DNA from: Nitrospiraceae bacterium
Lineage (GTDB): Bacteria; Nitrospirota; Thermodesulfovibrionia; Thermodesulfovibrionales; Dissulfurispiraceae
Direction of reading: 5' to 3'
Assembly (NCBI GenBank): GCA_003170655.1
Contig: PMYY01000181.1
Span: 6,612-14,708, forward strand
DNA: 8,097 bases
The position numbers were made by a program, and so were the translations under genes. Every line of letters starts with the position of its first letter. Position 1 is the first letter of the stretch. The notes beneath the pieces were generated by a model. The model worked only from the letters and a program-made list of their open reading frames with translations, was not told the origin of the DNA and searched no databases. Shown here piece by piece: positions 1 to 6,380 of this stretch.

Positions 1-189
1 GCACCGATCAGCGAAGATATTCGTCAGAGGATACTTGCATTGCCGAGGGGCGTGAAATTCCCGGCTTTCATGGAAAGGGCAATCACTCTCTTTGTCGAGG
101 AACTCGAGAAGGACCCTGAGTTGACGCCCGAGGACTTCATGCTTGCCAGGACTGAACGCAAGGCGACCCCCGGCAAGAAAAAACGATAG
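1..189 (+). CDS. 3' end of an unidentified protein, possibly PCP-reductase-like C-terminus
   Basis: An open frame runs from the first base to a TAG at 187-189 and encodes 62 residues, so the start lies outside the window. The visible part looks like a small helical domain (roughly residues 3-50, with the pattern I..RI..LP..VK.P.F...I, then LTPEDF..AR), followed by a basic tail rich in Lys and Arg. The spacing of the 'LP...PAF...I' and 'LTPEDF' elements loosely resembles the short PCP_red domain found at the C-terminus of protochlorophyllide reductase subunits and of various anaerobe proteins. That resemblance is by eye only and could be chance. Coding is supported by the clean frame and by the highly charged C-terminus typical of a protein end. 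No function is assigned. Confidence 0.6.
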   Translation, partial: APISEDIRQRILALPRGVKFPAFMERAITLFVEELEKDPELTPEDFMLARTERKATPGKKKR

Positions 190-348
190 TCAGCGCATCA
201 TTACATCCTTACATGAATCCAAATAGGTATGTTATTCTTATAGACAACGATAGGATTTGGATCCTGTTACTCCCGCATTGTTGCTGAAAACTCTTTTGTA
301 AAATTGGCGTCTCTGCGGCTTTCCTGCAAGGATGGTGGAGAAAGAAGA
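190..348. other. Intergenic region with weak promoter-like and inverted-repeat elements
   Basis: No gene is seen here. An 8-base inverted repeat, ATCCAAAT at 217-224 and ATTTGGAT at 255-262, is separated by 30 bases; it has no T-run after it and so is not a convincing terminator. A possible promoter for the downstream operon is TTGTTG (278-283) with TAAAAT (299-304); the 15-base spacer is short and the -35 match is poor. The only strong local signal is the ribosome binding site GGAG at 337-340 for the gene starting at 349. Confidence 0.35.
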
Positions 349-900
349 TTGAAAAAAGTAGTCGTATTTGTCCTTGGGCCTGACAGGCCGGGTATTATAG
401 CTACGATTTCGAGGATCCTTTTCGAACAGGGCTGCAATCTCGAGGATGTGAGTCAGACAATCCTCCAGCGTGAGTTCATGGGAATCTTTATTGTTTCGAT
501 GAAAATCGAAGGAAATGAGGATGAGGTGTTATCAGCTATACAGGCCGAACTAGAACCATCCGGTCTTTTCGTGCACCTGAAGCCCATGGAGGGATCAGCC
601 ATTGGAGAGCAAACCATTAGCGAGTCATTCATCATCACGACTGTAGGCCCTGACAGGCTTGGGCTCGTGGCGGGGATCACAGATGTTCTGGCCCATTATG
701 AAGTAAATATAACCAACTTGAAGGCCGTAGCCAGAGGAAATAGGGATGGCCAGAATTACGTGATGATTTACGAGATCGATATCCAGCCGGCAACCGATTA
801 TCATGCTTTCAGAACAGCCCTGCTTGGTCGGGCGCAGGAACTCGGATTGGACATCAACCTCCAGCACAGGGAAATCTTTGAACAGATTCATAGGGTATAA
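349..900 (+). CDS. Tandem ACT-domain protein (GcvR/UPF0237-like)
   Basis: This encodes 183 residues with two ACT domains, at about residues 3-78 and 93-172. Each opens with the ligand-loop signature GPDRxG (residues 10-15 and 100-105) followed by a helix (IIATIS, LVAGIT). ACT domains are regulatory folds that usually bind amino acids or small metabolites. Two-domain proteins of this kind resemble GcvR-type regulators, while the protein usually paired with UPF0210 is a single ACT domain of about 90 residues. The start is TTG at 349, because GGAG at 337-340 sits 8 bases upstream and the protein then begins MKKVVV. A longer reading from TTG at 304 adds 15 residues unlike the family. The next gene starts 3 bases after the stop, implying coupled expression. 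It lacks any DNA-binding domain, so it probably acts by protein contact or ligand sensing; the partner may be the UPF0210 product (inference). Confidence 0.9.
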   Translation: MKKVVVFVLGPDRPGIIATISRILFEQGCNLEDVSQTILQREFMGIFIVSMKIEGNEDEVLSAIQAELEPSGLFVHLKPMEGSAIGEQTISESFIITTVGPDRLGLVAGITDVLAHYEVNITNLKAVARGNRDGQNYVMIYEIDIQPATDYHAFRTALLGRAQELGLDINLQHREIFEQIHRV

Positions 901-903
901 ATC

Positions 904-2277
904 ATGCTGACGGAACGCGAGATAATCTCGACCCTCGAAATGCTCAGGAATGAAAATCTCGACGTCCGCACAGTTACGCTGGGCATCAGTCTCTTCGATT
1001 GCGCAAGCCACGACATTGAGCGTTTCATATCGAATGTCCGCGCTAAGATCACGCGGCTCGCGGGAACGCTCGTCGACATTTGCAACGAAGTAGGACTTAA
1101 ATACGGTATTCCTGTCGTCAACAAGAGGATATCCATAAGCCCCATTGCAGTTGTAGCCTGCGGTTTTGCAGCGGAGGAGATGTACAAGATAGCCATCGCC
1201 CTTGATGACATGGCACACTCTCTCAGGATAGATTTTATCGGCGGCTTCAGCGCCCTCGTCGAAAAAGGGTTTACTAAGGGAGATTATGCGCTCATAGAGG
1301 CGATCCCCGAAGCGCTCGCAAAGACGGACCGCGTCTGCTCATCGATAAATGTAGCATCAACCCATGCTGGCATAAACATGGATGCGGTTGCACTCATGGG
1401 AAGGACTATCAGGCGGACTGCGGAGATTACGGCAGACCGCGACGGGATAGGCTGTGCCAAGCTTGTAGTGTTTGCGAACATACCTCAGGATGTTCCGTTC
1501 ATGGCGGGAGCCTATCTGGGGGTGGGAGAGCCTGATGCAGTAATAAATGTGGGAGTCAGCGGCCCCGGTGTCGTTAAAAGAGCGATCGACCGCGCCCGCG
1601 CGGCCGACCCGTCACTCGATCTTGGGAAGCTGTCCGAGACTATCAAGCGCACTGCCTTCAAGGTGACCCGCGTGGGGGAGCTTATCGGCAGGCAGGTTGC
1701 AGTAAAACTAGATGTTCCGTTCGGCGTAGTAGACCTCTCGCTCGCCCCGACCCCAAATGTCGGAGACAGCGTAGGTGAGATATTTCAGAGCCTTGGCCTC
1801 AAAAGCATTGGCAATCCGGGATCTACTGCCATTTTGGCAATGCTCAACGACGCGGTTAAAAAGGGTGGCATCTTTGCAAGCTCATATGTCGGCGGCCTGA
1901 GCGGTGCCTTCATCCCTGTGAGCGAAGACCTGAACATAGCCGAAGCGGCAAGAAACGGAAAACTCACAATCGAGAAGCTCGAGGCAATGACAAGCGTCTG
2001 TTCGGTGGGGCTAGATATGGTTGCGATACCCGGCGACACCTCTGCCGAGACCATCTCAGGGATAATAGCGGACGAAATGGCTATCGGGGTCATCAACAGT
2101 AAGGCGACCGCGGCCAGGCTCATACCTGTGCCAGGTAAGAAGGCGGGAGAACGCGCATCCTTCGGCGGCCTTCTGGGCGAGGCGACCATAATAGATATCC
2201 ATGATGATGGCGGTTCAGCAGGTTTCATCAAGCTCGGCGGCAGGATTCCTGCGCCGGTCCAGAGTTTTAAAAATTAG
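904..2277 (+). CDS. UPF0210 / DUF711 (PFL-family) protein
   Basis: The 457-residue product matches the usual length and conserved blocks of the UPF0210 (DUF711) family. These include SINVAS.HAGINMDAV (148-162), GVGEPDAVINVGVSGPG (206-222), FKVTRVGELIGR (252-263), VDLSLAPTP..GDSVGEI (276-292), GLDMVAIPGDT (369-379) and FGGLLGEA (420-427). The family has a fold related to pyruvate formate-lyase-like glycyl radical enzymes (as I recall for the pneumococcal member), yet I see no glycyl-radical motif near the C-terminus, so the 'PFL' label should not be read as pyruvate formate-lyase activity. Its reaction is unknown. In many bacteria and archaea it lies directly after an ACT-domain gene, as here with a 3-base gap. 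The ATG at 904 has only a weak upstream purine stretch (AGGG near 891-894), which fits translation coupled to the previous gene. The family assignment is firm; the function is not known. Confidence 0.93.
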   Translation: MLTEREIISTLEMLRNENLDVRTVTLGISLFDCASHDIERFISNVRAKITRLAGTLVDICNEVGLKYGIPVVNKRISISPIAVVACGFAAEEMYKIAIALDDMAHSLRIDFIGGFSALVEKGFTKGDYALIEAIPEALAKTDRVCSSINVASTHAGINMDAVALMGRTIRRTAEITADRDGIGCAKLVVFANIPQDVPFMAGAYLGVGEPDAVINVGVSGPGVVKRAIDRARAADPSLDLGKLSETIKRTAFKVTRVGELIGRQVAVKLDVPFGVVDLSLAPTPNVGDSVGEIFQSLGLKSIGNPGSTAILAMLNDAVKKGGIFASSYVGGLSGAFIPVSEDLNIAEAARNGKLTIEKLEAMTSVCSVGLDMVAIPGDTSAETISGIIADEMAIGVINSKATAARLIPVPGKKAGERASFGGLLGEATIIDIHDDGGSAGFIKLGGRIPAPVQSFKN

Positions 2278-2306
2278 GCCGATTCGGCATGTAGTCGGGA
2301 CAGAAC

Positions 2307-2600
2307 ATGCAGCCAACAAACAGCGAGAAGATCAAGCAGGAATTCAAGGCCCTCCGCACCCGGCAGCTTGTAGCGATAGGAGTGACTCTGGCTCTCCTGT
2401 TGTTGATCGCTTTGCTATACAATCACACCCACATACTCGAAGGTTTCGCAAAGAACGATATCCTCTCGGCGCAAATCCTGATCCTGTGCGTATTTATCGG
2501 CTTCAGCTCCTACAACTGGAAATGCCCGTCATGCAACAGCTATATCGGCCCCGACATCAACAGGCGCATATGCAAACATTGCGGCACGAGGCTTAGATGA
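2307..2600 (+). CDS. Small membrane protein with C-terminal zinc ribbon
   Basis: This encodes 97 residues. A charged N-terminus (about 1-20) is followed by two hydrophobic segments, at about 21-38 and 52-68, which would form a helical hairpin in the inner membrane. The C-terminus carries CPSC (Cys73, Cys76) and CKHC (Cys89, Cys92), a rubredoxin-knuckle pair spaced as in a zinc ribbon, probably cytoplasmic with both termini inside. GGGA at 2297-2300 lies 6 bases before the ATG. It begins 29 bases after the UPF0210 gene and is probably in the same transcript. No enzyme motif is visible. Such proteins often serve as membrane-anchored adaptors, but no role can be assigned here. An overlapping frame (2201-2596) is a shadow with implausible composition. 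Confidence 0.8.
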   Translation: MQPTNSEKIKQEFKALRTRQLVAIGVTLALLLLIALLYNHTHILEGFAKNDILSAQILILCVFIGFSSYNWKCPSCNSYIGPDINRRICKHCGTRLR

Positions 2601-2651
2601 ACTTTCAAATTCTTCTCGCACGTTTTTCACGTCTCTCCTTCGAGAAATGCC

Positions 2652-3215
2652 TTGAGTCTTTTCGATATTTTCAGGCGTAAAAAAATTCATACATTGTCCG
2701 ATTTTTCGGCCGATATGGCCGATATGGCTGAAGCTGATTTTCTCGCCATGCTGCCCGGGATTTCGGAGCATATAGTGGACGTTGTCCAGCGCGCATCCAT
2801 CCAGTTTTACAGGGACATCCACAGCCATGAAGCCGGACCTTTCCCAAAGGTGAAAGATGAGTTTTTCTACCTGCTTTATTTCGTATCGCAGGAAAGGATG
2901 CAGACCCTGTTTTCCGCAGATGTTTGCGAGCAGATGAAATCCGAGCTACATGAGATTATCAACAGGAGAATGGCGGAAATCGACCGCTCGTTCGCAAGAG
3001 ATAAATTTTGGAAAGTATACCTAACCAGGGAAGCGGCTTATTCGGCTCTTTATACGCAGCCTGAGCGCCGCCAAAACTCCATATTTCCAGAGAACCTGCC
3101 CTTTATCTTCAGCGGTTTCCTTCAGGAGCATCTCGCTTGCCCGGAAACTATTGTCAGGCATCACGGCATTCAAATGGCGGGTGAAGCGATATATCTATTG
3201 GAGGGAAAGCGCTGA
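2652..3215 (+). CDS. Conserved-looking hypothetical helical protein
   Basis: I do not recognise this 187-residue protein. The frame back to the previous stop (TGA at 2598-2600, same frame) contains no ATG or GTG, and the TTG at 2652 is the first possible start; it gives MSLFDIFRRKK, a very natural N-terminus, though no clear ribosome binding site precedes it. The sequence is amphipathic and mostly helical, without signal peptide, membrane segment or metal motif. It has a short acidic repeat (ADMADMAEADF, about residues 20-30) encoded by a nine-base tandem duplication. Aromatic residues are frequent in the middle (EFFYLLYF, KFWKVYL). It looks soluble and cytoplasmic. It follows the zinc-ribbon gene by 51 bases and precedes the GIY-YIG gene by 16, so it probably shares their transcript. 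An ATG further in (2715, within the repeat) is a less likely start. Confidence 0.72.
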   Translation: MSLFDIFRRKKIHTLSDFSADMADMAEADFLAMLPGISEHIVDVVQRASIQFYRDIHSHEAGPFPKVKDEFFYLLYFVSQERMQTLFSADVCEQMKSELHEIINRRMAEIDRSFARDKFWKVYLTREAAYSALYTQPERRQNSIFPENLPFIFSGFLQEHLACPETIVRHHGIQMAGEAIYLLEGKR

Positions 3216-3231
3216 ATACGGCGGTTGCTCC

Positions 3232-3534
3232 ATGGACACATTAAACAGGGAGACATGGTGCGTCTATGTTCTCAGCTGCTGCAACAATTATTTATATATA
3301 GGGATAACAAACAACCTCGATAAAAGACTCCGAGAGCATGAACGCGGCACCGGAAGCAAATTTGTCAGGTCCCGCCGGCCGTTCGAACTAATCAAGACCA
3401 TATCATGCAAAACTGCCCGGGAAGCGCGGCGTCTCGAATACAGTCTGAAAAAATTGAAGAGAGGCAAAAAGATTGAAGCACTAGGACTCGAAGTCGGTCC
3501 GATATCTGAGAAAACCGCTCCCTCAACCGGCTAA
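3232..3534 (+). CDS. GIY-YIG domain protein (UPF0213 / YhbQ-like)
   Basis: This is a single-domain GIY-YIG protein of 100 residues, the normal size of the UPF0213/YhbQ group. The signature appears as VYVL (11-14) and YIGIT (22-26). The usual catalytic-site positions are present: Tyr12, Tyr22, Arg32 in the 'NLDKRLREH' helix, His36 and Glu69 in 'RRLEYSLKKLKR'. The family shares the nuclease fold of UvrC and of homing endonucleases; small members have been linked to DNA repair or nuclease activity, but the role is poorly defined. The ATG at 3232 is chosen because the family begins just before the VYVL strand; the preceding GGCGG (3220-3224) is a weak ribosome binding site 7 bases away. Its last codons overlap a hairpin that serves the opposing gene. 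It is the last gene of the rightward run. Confidence 0.9.
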   Translation: MDTLNRETWCVYVLSCCNNYLYIGITNNLDKRLREHERGTGSKFVRSRRPFELIKTISCKTAREARRLEYSLKKLKRGKKIEALGLEVGPISEKTAPSTG

Positions 3535-3541
3535 GGGAGCG
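3505..3541 (-). terminator. Intrinsic terminator of the citrate synthase gene
   Basis: A perfect 8-base-pair stem, CGCTCCCT at 3516-3523 with AGGGAGCG at 3534-3541, encloses a 10-base loop. Read leftward, the stem is followed at once by GTTTTCTC, a short U-tract in RNA, and it sits 15 bases past the citrate synthase stop. Read rightward, there is no T-run, so it is unlikely to terminate the GIY-YIG transcript efficiently. The element lies inside the final codons of the GIY-YIG gene. Confidence 0.65.
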
Positions 3542-3555
3542 AGCCCTTCGACGTA

Positions 3556-4902
3556 TTATTCGCGCTCTGCAATCGGGATGTAACTTTTTTTGCCTTTCAG
3601 CGATGTGACATATGAAGGCCTGATGATCCGCGCCTGAACGATCTCTTCGATTCTGTGGGCTGACCAGCCCGCCACCCTGGCCATCGCGAATATCGGCGTA
3701 AAGAGTTCCTTGGGGATGCCCATGCAGCGGTAGACGAATCCGGAATAGAAGTCCACATTAGTACATACGATCTTCCCCTTCTTTTCCCTTACAAGCTTGG
3801 GAGCTATCCTCGCAATCCTCTTGTAGAGAGAGAATTCTTCCTCCCGCTTGGCGGACTTAGCGAGCTCCCCAGCTTTGTTCTCCAAATAAACAGCTCGCGG
3901 GTCGGATATGGTATAAACAGCATGTCCCATCCCATAAATCTTACCGGATTTGTCCGCTGTCTCTTTATCCAGTATCATCTCGAGGTACCGCGTCACCTCG
4001 TCGTCGTTTTCCCAATTCTTGACCTTGCGTTTGATATCGCTCATCATCGCAACGACCGCCTCGTTGGCACCGCCGTGCAGGTGCCCCGATAGTGAGCCTA
4101 TGCCGGCGCAAAGGGCCATGTAGGTATTGGCGCCCGAGGAAGAGACGCAACGAGTTGAAAATGTGGAGTTATTGCCGCCGCCATGCTCGGCATGGAAGAC
4201 CAGCATCGTATCGAACAATTCGGCTGTGGCGCGGTCCGGGAGTTCGCCGAAAAACATGTACAGGAAGTTTTCGGCCGCGCTAAGGTTCGGCAAAGGATCC
4301 TTCAGCTTTTTCCGTTCTTTTTTCTCCATTTTCGCTGTTAGGTAGTTATACGCTATCATGGTCGGAAACTGGGCGATAAGTTCTATGCATTGCCTCATGA
4401 CATCACTCATGTCTGTCGAATTTGGGTGCTTATCGAACAGATGCATGGCCGACACGATCGTATGCAGGGAGCCCATCTGGTCATCATGCCTGGGCCTGTT
4501 CAGTATCATCTCCATCGCCTCGTCGGGAAGTCCCCTTTTCTTTGCAATAAACTGTGAAAAAGCCTTAAGGTCGGCCTTTGCAGGAAGCACACCGGTCAAA
4601 AGCAGGTATACTATTTCCTCGTAACCAAACCTGCCCTCTTTTTCCTTCTCCCGAACAAGATCATCGACATCATAGCCGCAATAGAAGAGCTTCCCCGGGA
4701 CCGGGTTGACCCGTTCTGTGCCGTCGCCATGGGCGACCTTTTCATACCCTATGACCTGCCCCTTGCTTGTGATGCCGACGAAGACACCTGTGCCATCTTC
4801 ATTTCTGAGGCCTAGCTTAATATTCTTTTCTTTGATGATTCTCGGATCGACTTTATCATGAATTAAAGCGAGTTCCTGAACTTTTTTGAGCACACCATCC
4901 AT
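3556..4902 (-). CDS. gltA: Citrate synthase (citrate/2-methylcitrate synthase family)
   Basis: Condenses acetyl-CoA (or propionyl-CoA) with oxaloacetate in the cytoplasm. The 448-residue product has the family blocks HAEHGGGNNSTFSTR (237-251), HGGANEAV (276-283), GMGHAVYTISDPRA (324-337) and NVDFYSG (382-388); His276, His327 and Asp384 correspond to the catalytic triad. The GHAVYT..DPRA form, in place of the common GHRVYK, and the N-terminal GLRN.DGTGV block are typical of the clostridial-type branch, which also occurs in syntrophic and sulfate-reducing anaerobes. The ATG at 4902 is preferred because AAGGGG (4916-4911 on this strand) lies 8 bases upstream and the homologues begin at this point; ATGs at 4932 and 5016 lack ribosome binding sites. 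Sequence alone cannot separate citrate from methylcitrate activity. It is divergent from the kinase homologue and ends in a clear terminator. Confidence 0.92.
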   Translation of the reverse strand: MDGVLKKVQELALIHDKVDPRIIKEKNIKLGLRNEDGTGVFVGITSKGQVIGYEKVAHGDGTERVNPVPGKLFYCGYDVDDLVREKEKEGRFGYEEIVYLLLTGVLPAKADLKAFSQFIAKKRGLPDEAMEMILNRPRHDDQMGSLHTIVSAMHLFDKHPNSTDMSDVMRQCIELIAQFPTMIAYNYLTAKMEKKERKKLKDPLPNLSAAENFLYMFFGELPDRATAELFDTMLVFHAEHGGGNNSTFSTRCVSSSGANTYMALCAGIGSLSGHLHGGANEAVVAMMSDIKRKVKNWENDDEVTRYLEMILDKETADKSGKIYGMGHAVYTISDPRAVYLENKAGELAKSAKREEEFSLYKRIARIAPKLVREKKGKIVCTNVDFYSGFVYRCMGIPKELFTPIFAMARVAGWSAHRIEEIVQARIIRPSYVTSLKGKKSYIPIAERE

Positions 4903-4963
4903 ATCCTTGACCCCTTCACGTAATTCTTTCATCTGTTTATTAAAATATTTTTCCGTAGGACAA

Positions 4964-4979
4964 TGCAAATCTATTTGCA
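4964..4979. promoter_or_regulatory. 16-base perfect palindrome, candidate operator
   Basis: TGCAAAT and ATTTGCA, separated by CT, form a perfect inverted repeat with a two-base centre, the geometry expected for a dimeric repressor site. It lies in the 149-base region between divergent genes, 62 bases above the citrate synthase start and about 70 above the kinase-homologue start, so one factor could control both. It overlaps the -35 element of the rightward candidate promoter and a TTGCAT on the other strand. The binding protein cannot be named. Confidence 0.45.
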
Positions 4980-5003
4980 GGGCGGATACCGATGAGATAA
5001 ACT
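4975..5003 (+). promoter_or_regulatory. Candidate sigma-70-type promoter for the kinase homologue
   Basis: TTGCAG (4975-4980) and TAAACT (4998-5003) are separated by 17 bases and lie about 50 bases upstream of the start codon. The matches to consensus are partial (3 of 6 and 4 of 6), so the call rests mainly on ideal spacing and on position in a divergent intergenic region. Confidence 0.3.
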
Positions 5004-5040
5004 CTAAGCATCGCAAATTCAGTTAAAAGTGATCAACCCC

Positions 5041-5046
5041 GGAGGT
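5041..5046 (+). promoter_or_regulatory. Strong ribosome binding site deciding between two ATGs
   Basis: GGAGGT is the best Shine-Dalgarno sequence in the window. Two in-frame ATGs follow directly, at 5049 and 5052. Spacing from the end of GGAGG is 3 bases to the first and 6 to the second, so the second is the better start. Confidence 0.75.
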
Positions 5047-5051
5047 GAATG

Positions 5052-6356
5052 ATGACAAACATACTGATAGAACACGGTCTTCCTCTTATACAGGATGCCG
5101 ACCTAAACGGCAAGATAGTACTCGTCCGCTTCGACCACAACGTTGTGAAAAAGGGAGAGATAAGGGACCCTTTCAGGATCGACAGAACCATAGGGACGCT
5201 GTATCACATCGTTGAACGCGGTGGCAGACCGATCATGATGACGCATGTAGGAAGACCCAAGGACAAAAAGAGCGGGACTATCGCTTGCCGACAGGAAGAG
5301 TCGGTGGATCCGATAGTGCAATATCTCGAACAGAAGCTCCATACGAAAATACATGTCCCTCGCTTTTCTGCCGACGCCGCGAAGGGGATCACAGGGATCG
5401 ATACCTCTATCAACCTCGCCATCAGGGAACTTAGGGAGAGGAGGATCGGCGCTATCTACCTTCCGAATACGCGGTGGTTCCAGGGCGAAGAGTCGAAGGA
5501 AGAAGCCTGCGATAGCTTTGCACTTCAGCTGGCCGGACTTGGAGACATCTATGTCAACGACGCCTTCGGATCATGGCAGGCCCACGCCTCTACATTCAAC
5601 ATCACCCGGCACCTCCCATCCTACGCCGGGTTCCTGATGCAGCAGGAGATCACGAATCTGGACAGGGTGCTTAGCCCAAAGAGGCCTTTCCTTGCCGTTG
5701 TAGCCGGATCTAAATACGACACAAAGATAAGGCCACTTTATGCAATCTACGAAACAGTGGACCATCTTATCCTGGGCGGCGTTATCTATAACACTTACCT
5801 TTGCGCTAAATACAATGTGCGCATCCAGGGTGTTCTCGATGAGGACATCGCGCTGGCGAAAGAGCTGGTCGAAAAGGACCGGCTCCGGAAAAAAATCGTC
5901 GAGCTCCCTCGTATAGTTGAATCCGATACGCTGGACGGAAGGATCGAGGGCAGTTACCGGGCCATCTCTATCAAGGATTTCAGGCCCGGGGCCTCTTATG
6001 ATTATATTCTCGACATTGATCCATCGTCCTTCGATGATGAAGAGGTTTCGGCAGCCATCCATGAAGCCAGAACAATTTTTGTGAATGCCGTTATGGGATT
6101 CACACCTCATTTCACCGCAGGCTCACAGGCCCTCGACAACACGATCGACAGGAACTCAGCCGCTATGAAGATGTACGGCGGTGGCGATACGCTCCAGGAG
6201 TTCAAAGATCTATGCCCGGGGCTCTACCTGTCCGTGATGGACAATGCCAATTATTACTTTTTCACAGGTGGAGGGACCGTACTGACCGCCATAGAACAGG
6301 GCAGCCCTTACGGCCTGAAGCCTATTCAGGCATTGATTGAGTCGGGCAAGCGATAG
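5052..6356 (+). CDS. Divergent phosphoglycerate kinase homologue
   Basis: The 434-residue product aligns over its full length with phosphoglycerate kinase, which normally is about 390-400 residues. Retained blocks are VRFDHN (25-30, canonical VRVDFN), R42, THVGRP (64-69), NTRW (139-142), GSKYDTKI (219-226), GGGD (376-379) and TGGG (405-408), so most of the phosphoglycerate-binding basic residues are present. Several near-invariant positions differ. The block normally AHRAHAS reads WQAHAS (175-180), one residue shorter and without its Arg; WNGPMGVFE reads VNAVMGFTP (343-351), losing Gly, Pro and the nucleotide-contacting Glu; DIGP reads DIDP (321-324). The gene ends in tandem stops TAG TGA. 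Either it is a working kinase of an unusual subfamily or a paralogue with another substrate or role. I withhold the pgk symbol for that reason. It is monocistronic, divergent from citrate synthase and convergent with the phosphatase gene. Confidence 0.85.
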   Translation: MTNILIEHGLPLIQDADLNGKIVLVRFDHNVVKKGEIRDPFRIDRTIGTLYHIVERGGRPIMMTHVGRPKDKKSGTIACRQEESVDPIVQYLEQKLHTKIHVPRFSADAAKGITGIDTSINLAIRELRERRIGAIYLPNTRWFQGEESKEEACDSFALQLAGLGDIYVNDAFGSWQAHASTFNITRHLPSYAGFLMQQEITNLDRVLSPKRPFLAVVAGSKYDTKIRPLYAIYETVDHLILGGVIYNTYLCAKYNVRIQGVLDEDIALAKELVEKDRLRKKIVELPRIVESDTLDGRIEGSYRAISIKDFRPGASYDYILDIDPSSFDDEEVSAAIHEARTIFVNAVMGFTPHFTAGSQALDNTIDRNSAAMKMYGGGDTLQEFKDLCPGLYLSVMDNANYYFFTGGGTVLTAIEQGSPYGLKPIQALIESGKR

Positions 6357-6380
6357 TGAAGTACTTCTTAACCGTTGAGC
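6357..6380. other. Short convergent intergenic spacer
   Basis: The kinase homologue and the phosphatase gene converge across 24 bases. A perfect 10-base palindrome GAAGTACTTC (6358-6367) overlaps the second stop codon of the kinase homologue. Neither strand shows a T-run after it, so I do not call it a terminator; transcripts may read into each other here. Confidence 0.3.

Noticed and set aside
625..1218. 197-codon leftward open frame across the ACT and UPF0210 genes
   Set aside because: It lies antisense to two strongly supported genes, crosses their boundary and has no recognisable domain or ribosome binding site.
904..2277. Pyruvate formate-lyase or another glycyl radical enzyme
   Set aside because: The product has the UPF0210 blocks but no C-terminal glycyl-radical motif; only the fold is related.
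2278..2295. GCCGATTCGGC after the UPF0210 stop as a terminator
   Set aside because: Five-base stem with a one-base loop and no T-run; downstream genes follow closely.
2201..2596. 131-codon rightward frame overlapping the zinc-ribbon gene
   Set aside because: Composition is rich in Arg, Gln and His as in a shifted frame, and the overlapping frame at 2307 encodes a clear membrane hairpin and Cys pairs.
2708..2727. Tandem GGCCGATAT repeat as a regulatory or mobile repeat
   Set aside because: Two copies only, in frame inside a coding region, giving an acidic ADMADMA stretch; a simple local duplication explains it.
4903..5016. N-terminal extension of citrate synthase starting at 5016 or 4932
   Set aside because: There is no ribosome binding site before either ATG, the extension covers the palindrome, and homologues begin near the ATG at 4902, which has AAGGGG well placed.
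5571..6110. 179-codon leftward frame inside the kinase homologue
   Set aside because: Antisense shadow of a gene with conserved motifs; no start signal or domain.
6358..6367. GAAGTACTTC as a terminator
   Set aside because: The palindrome has no loop and no T-run on either strand, so it cannot form an intrinsic terminator.
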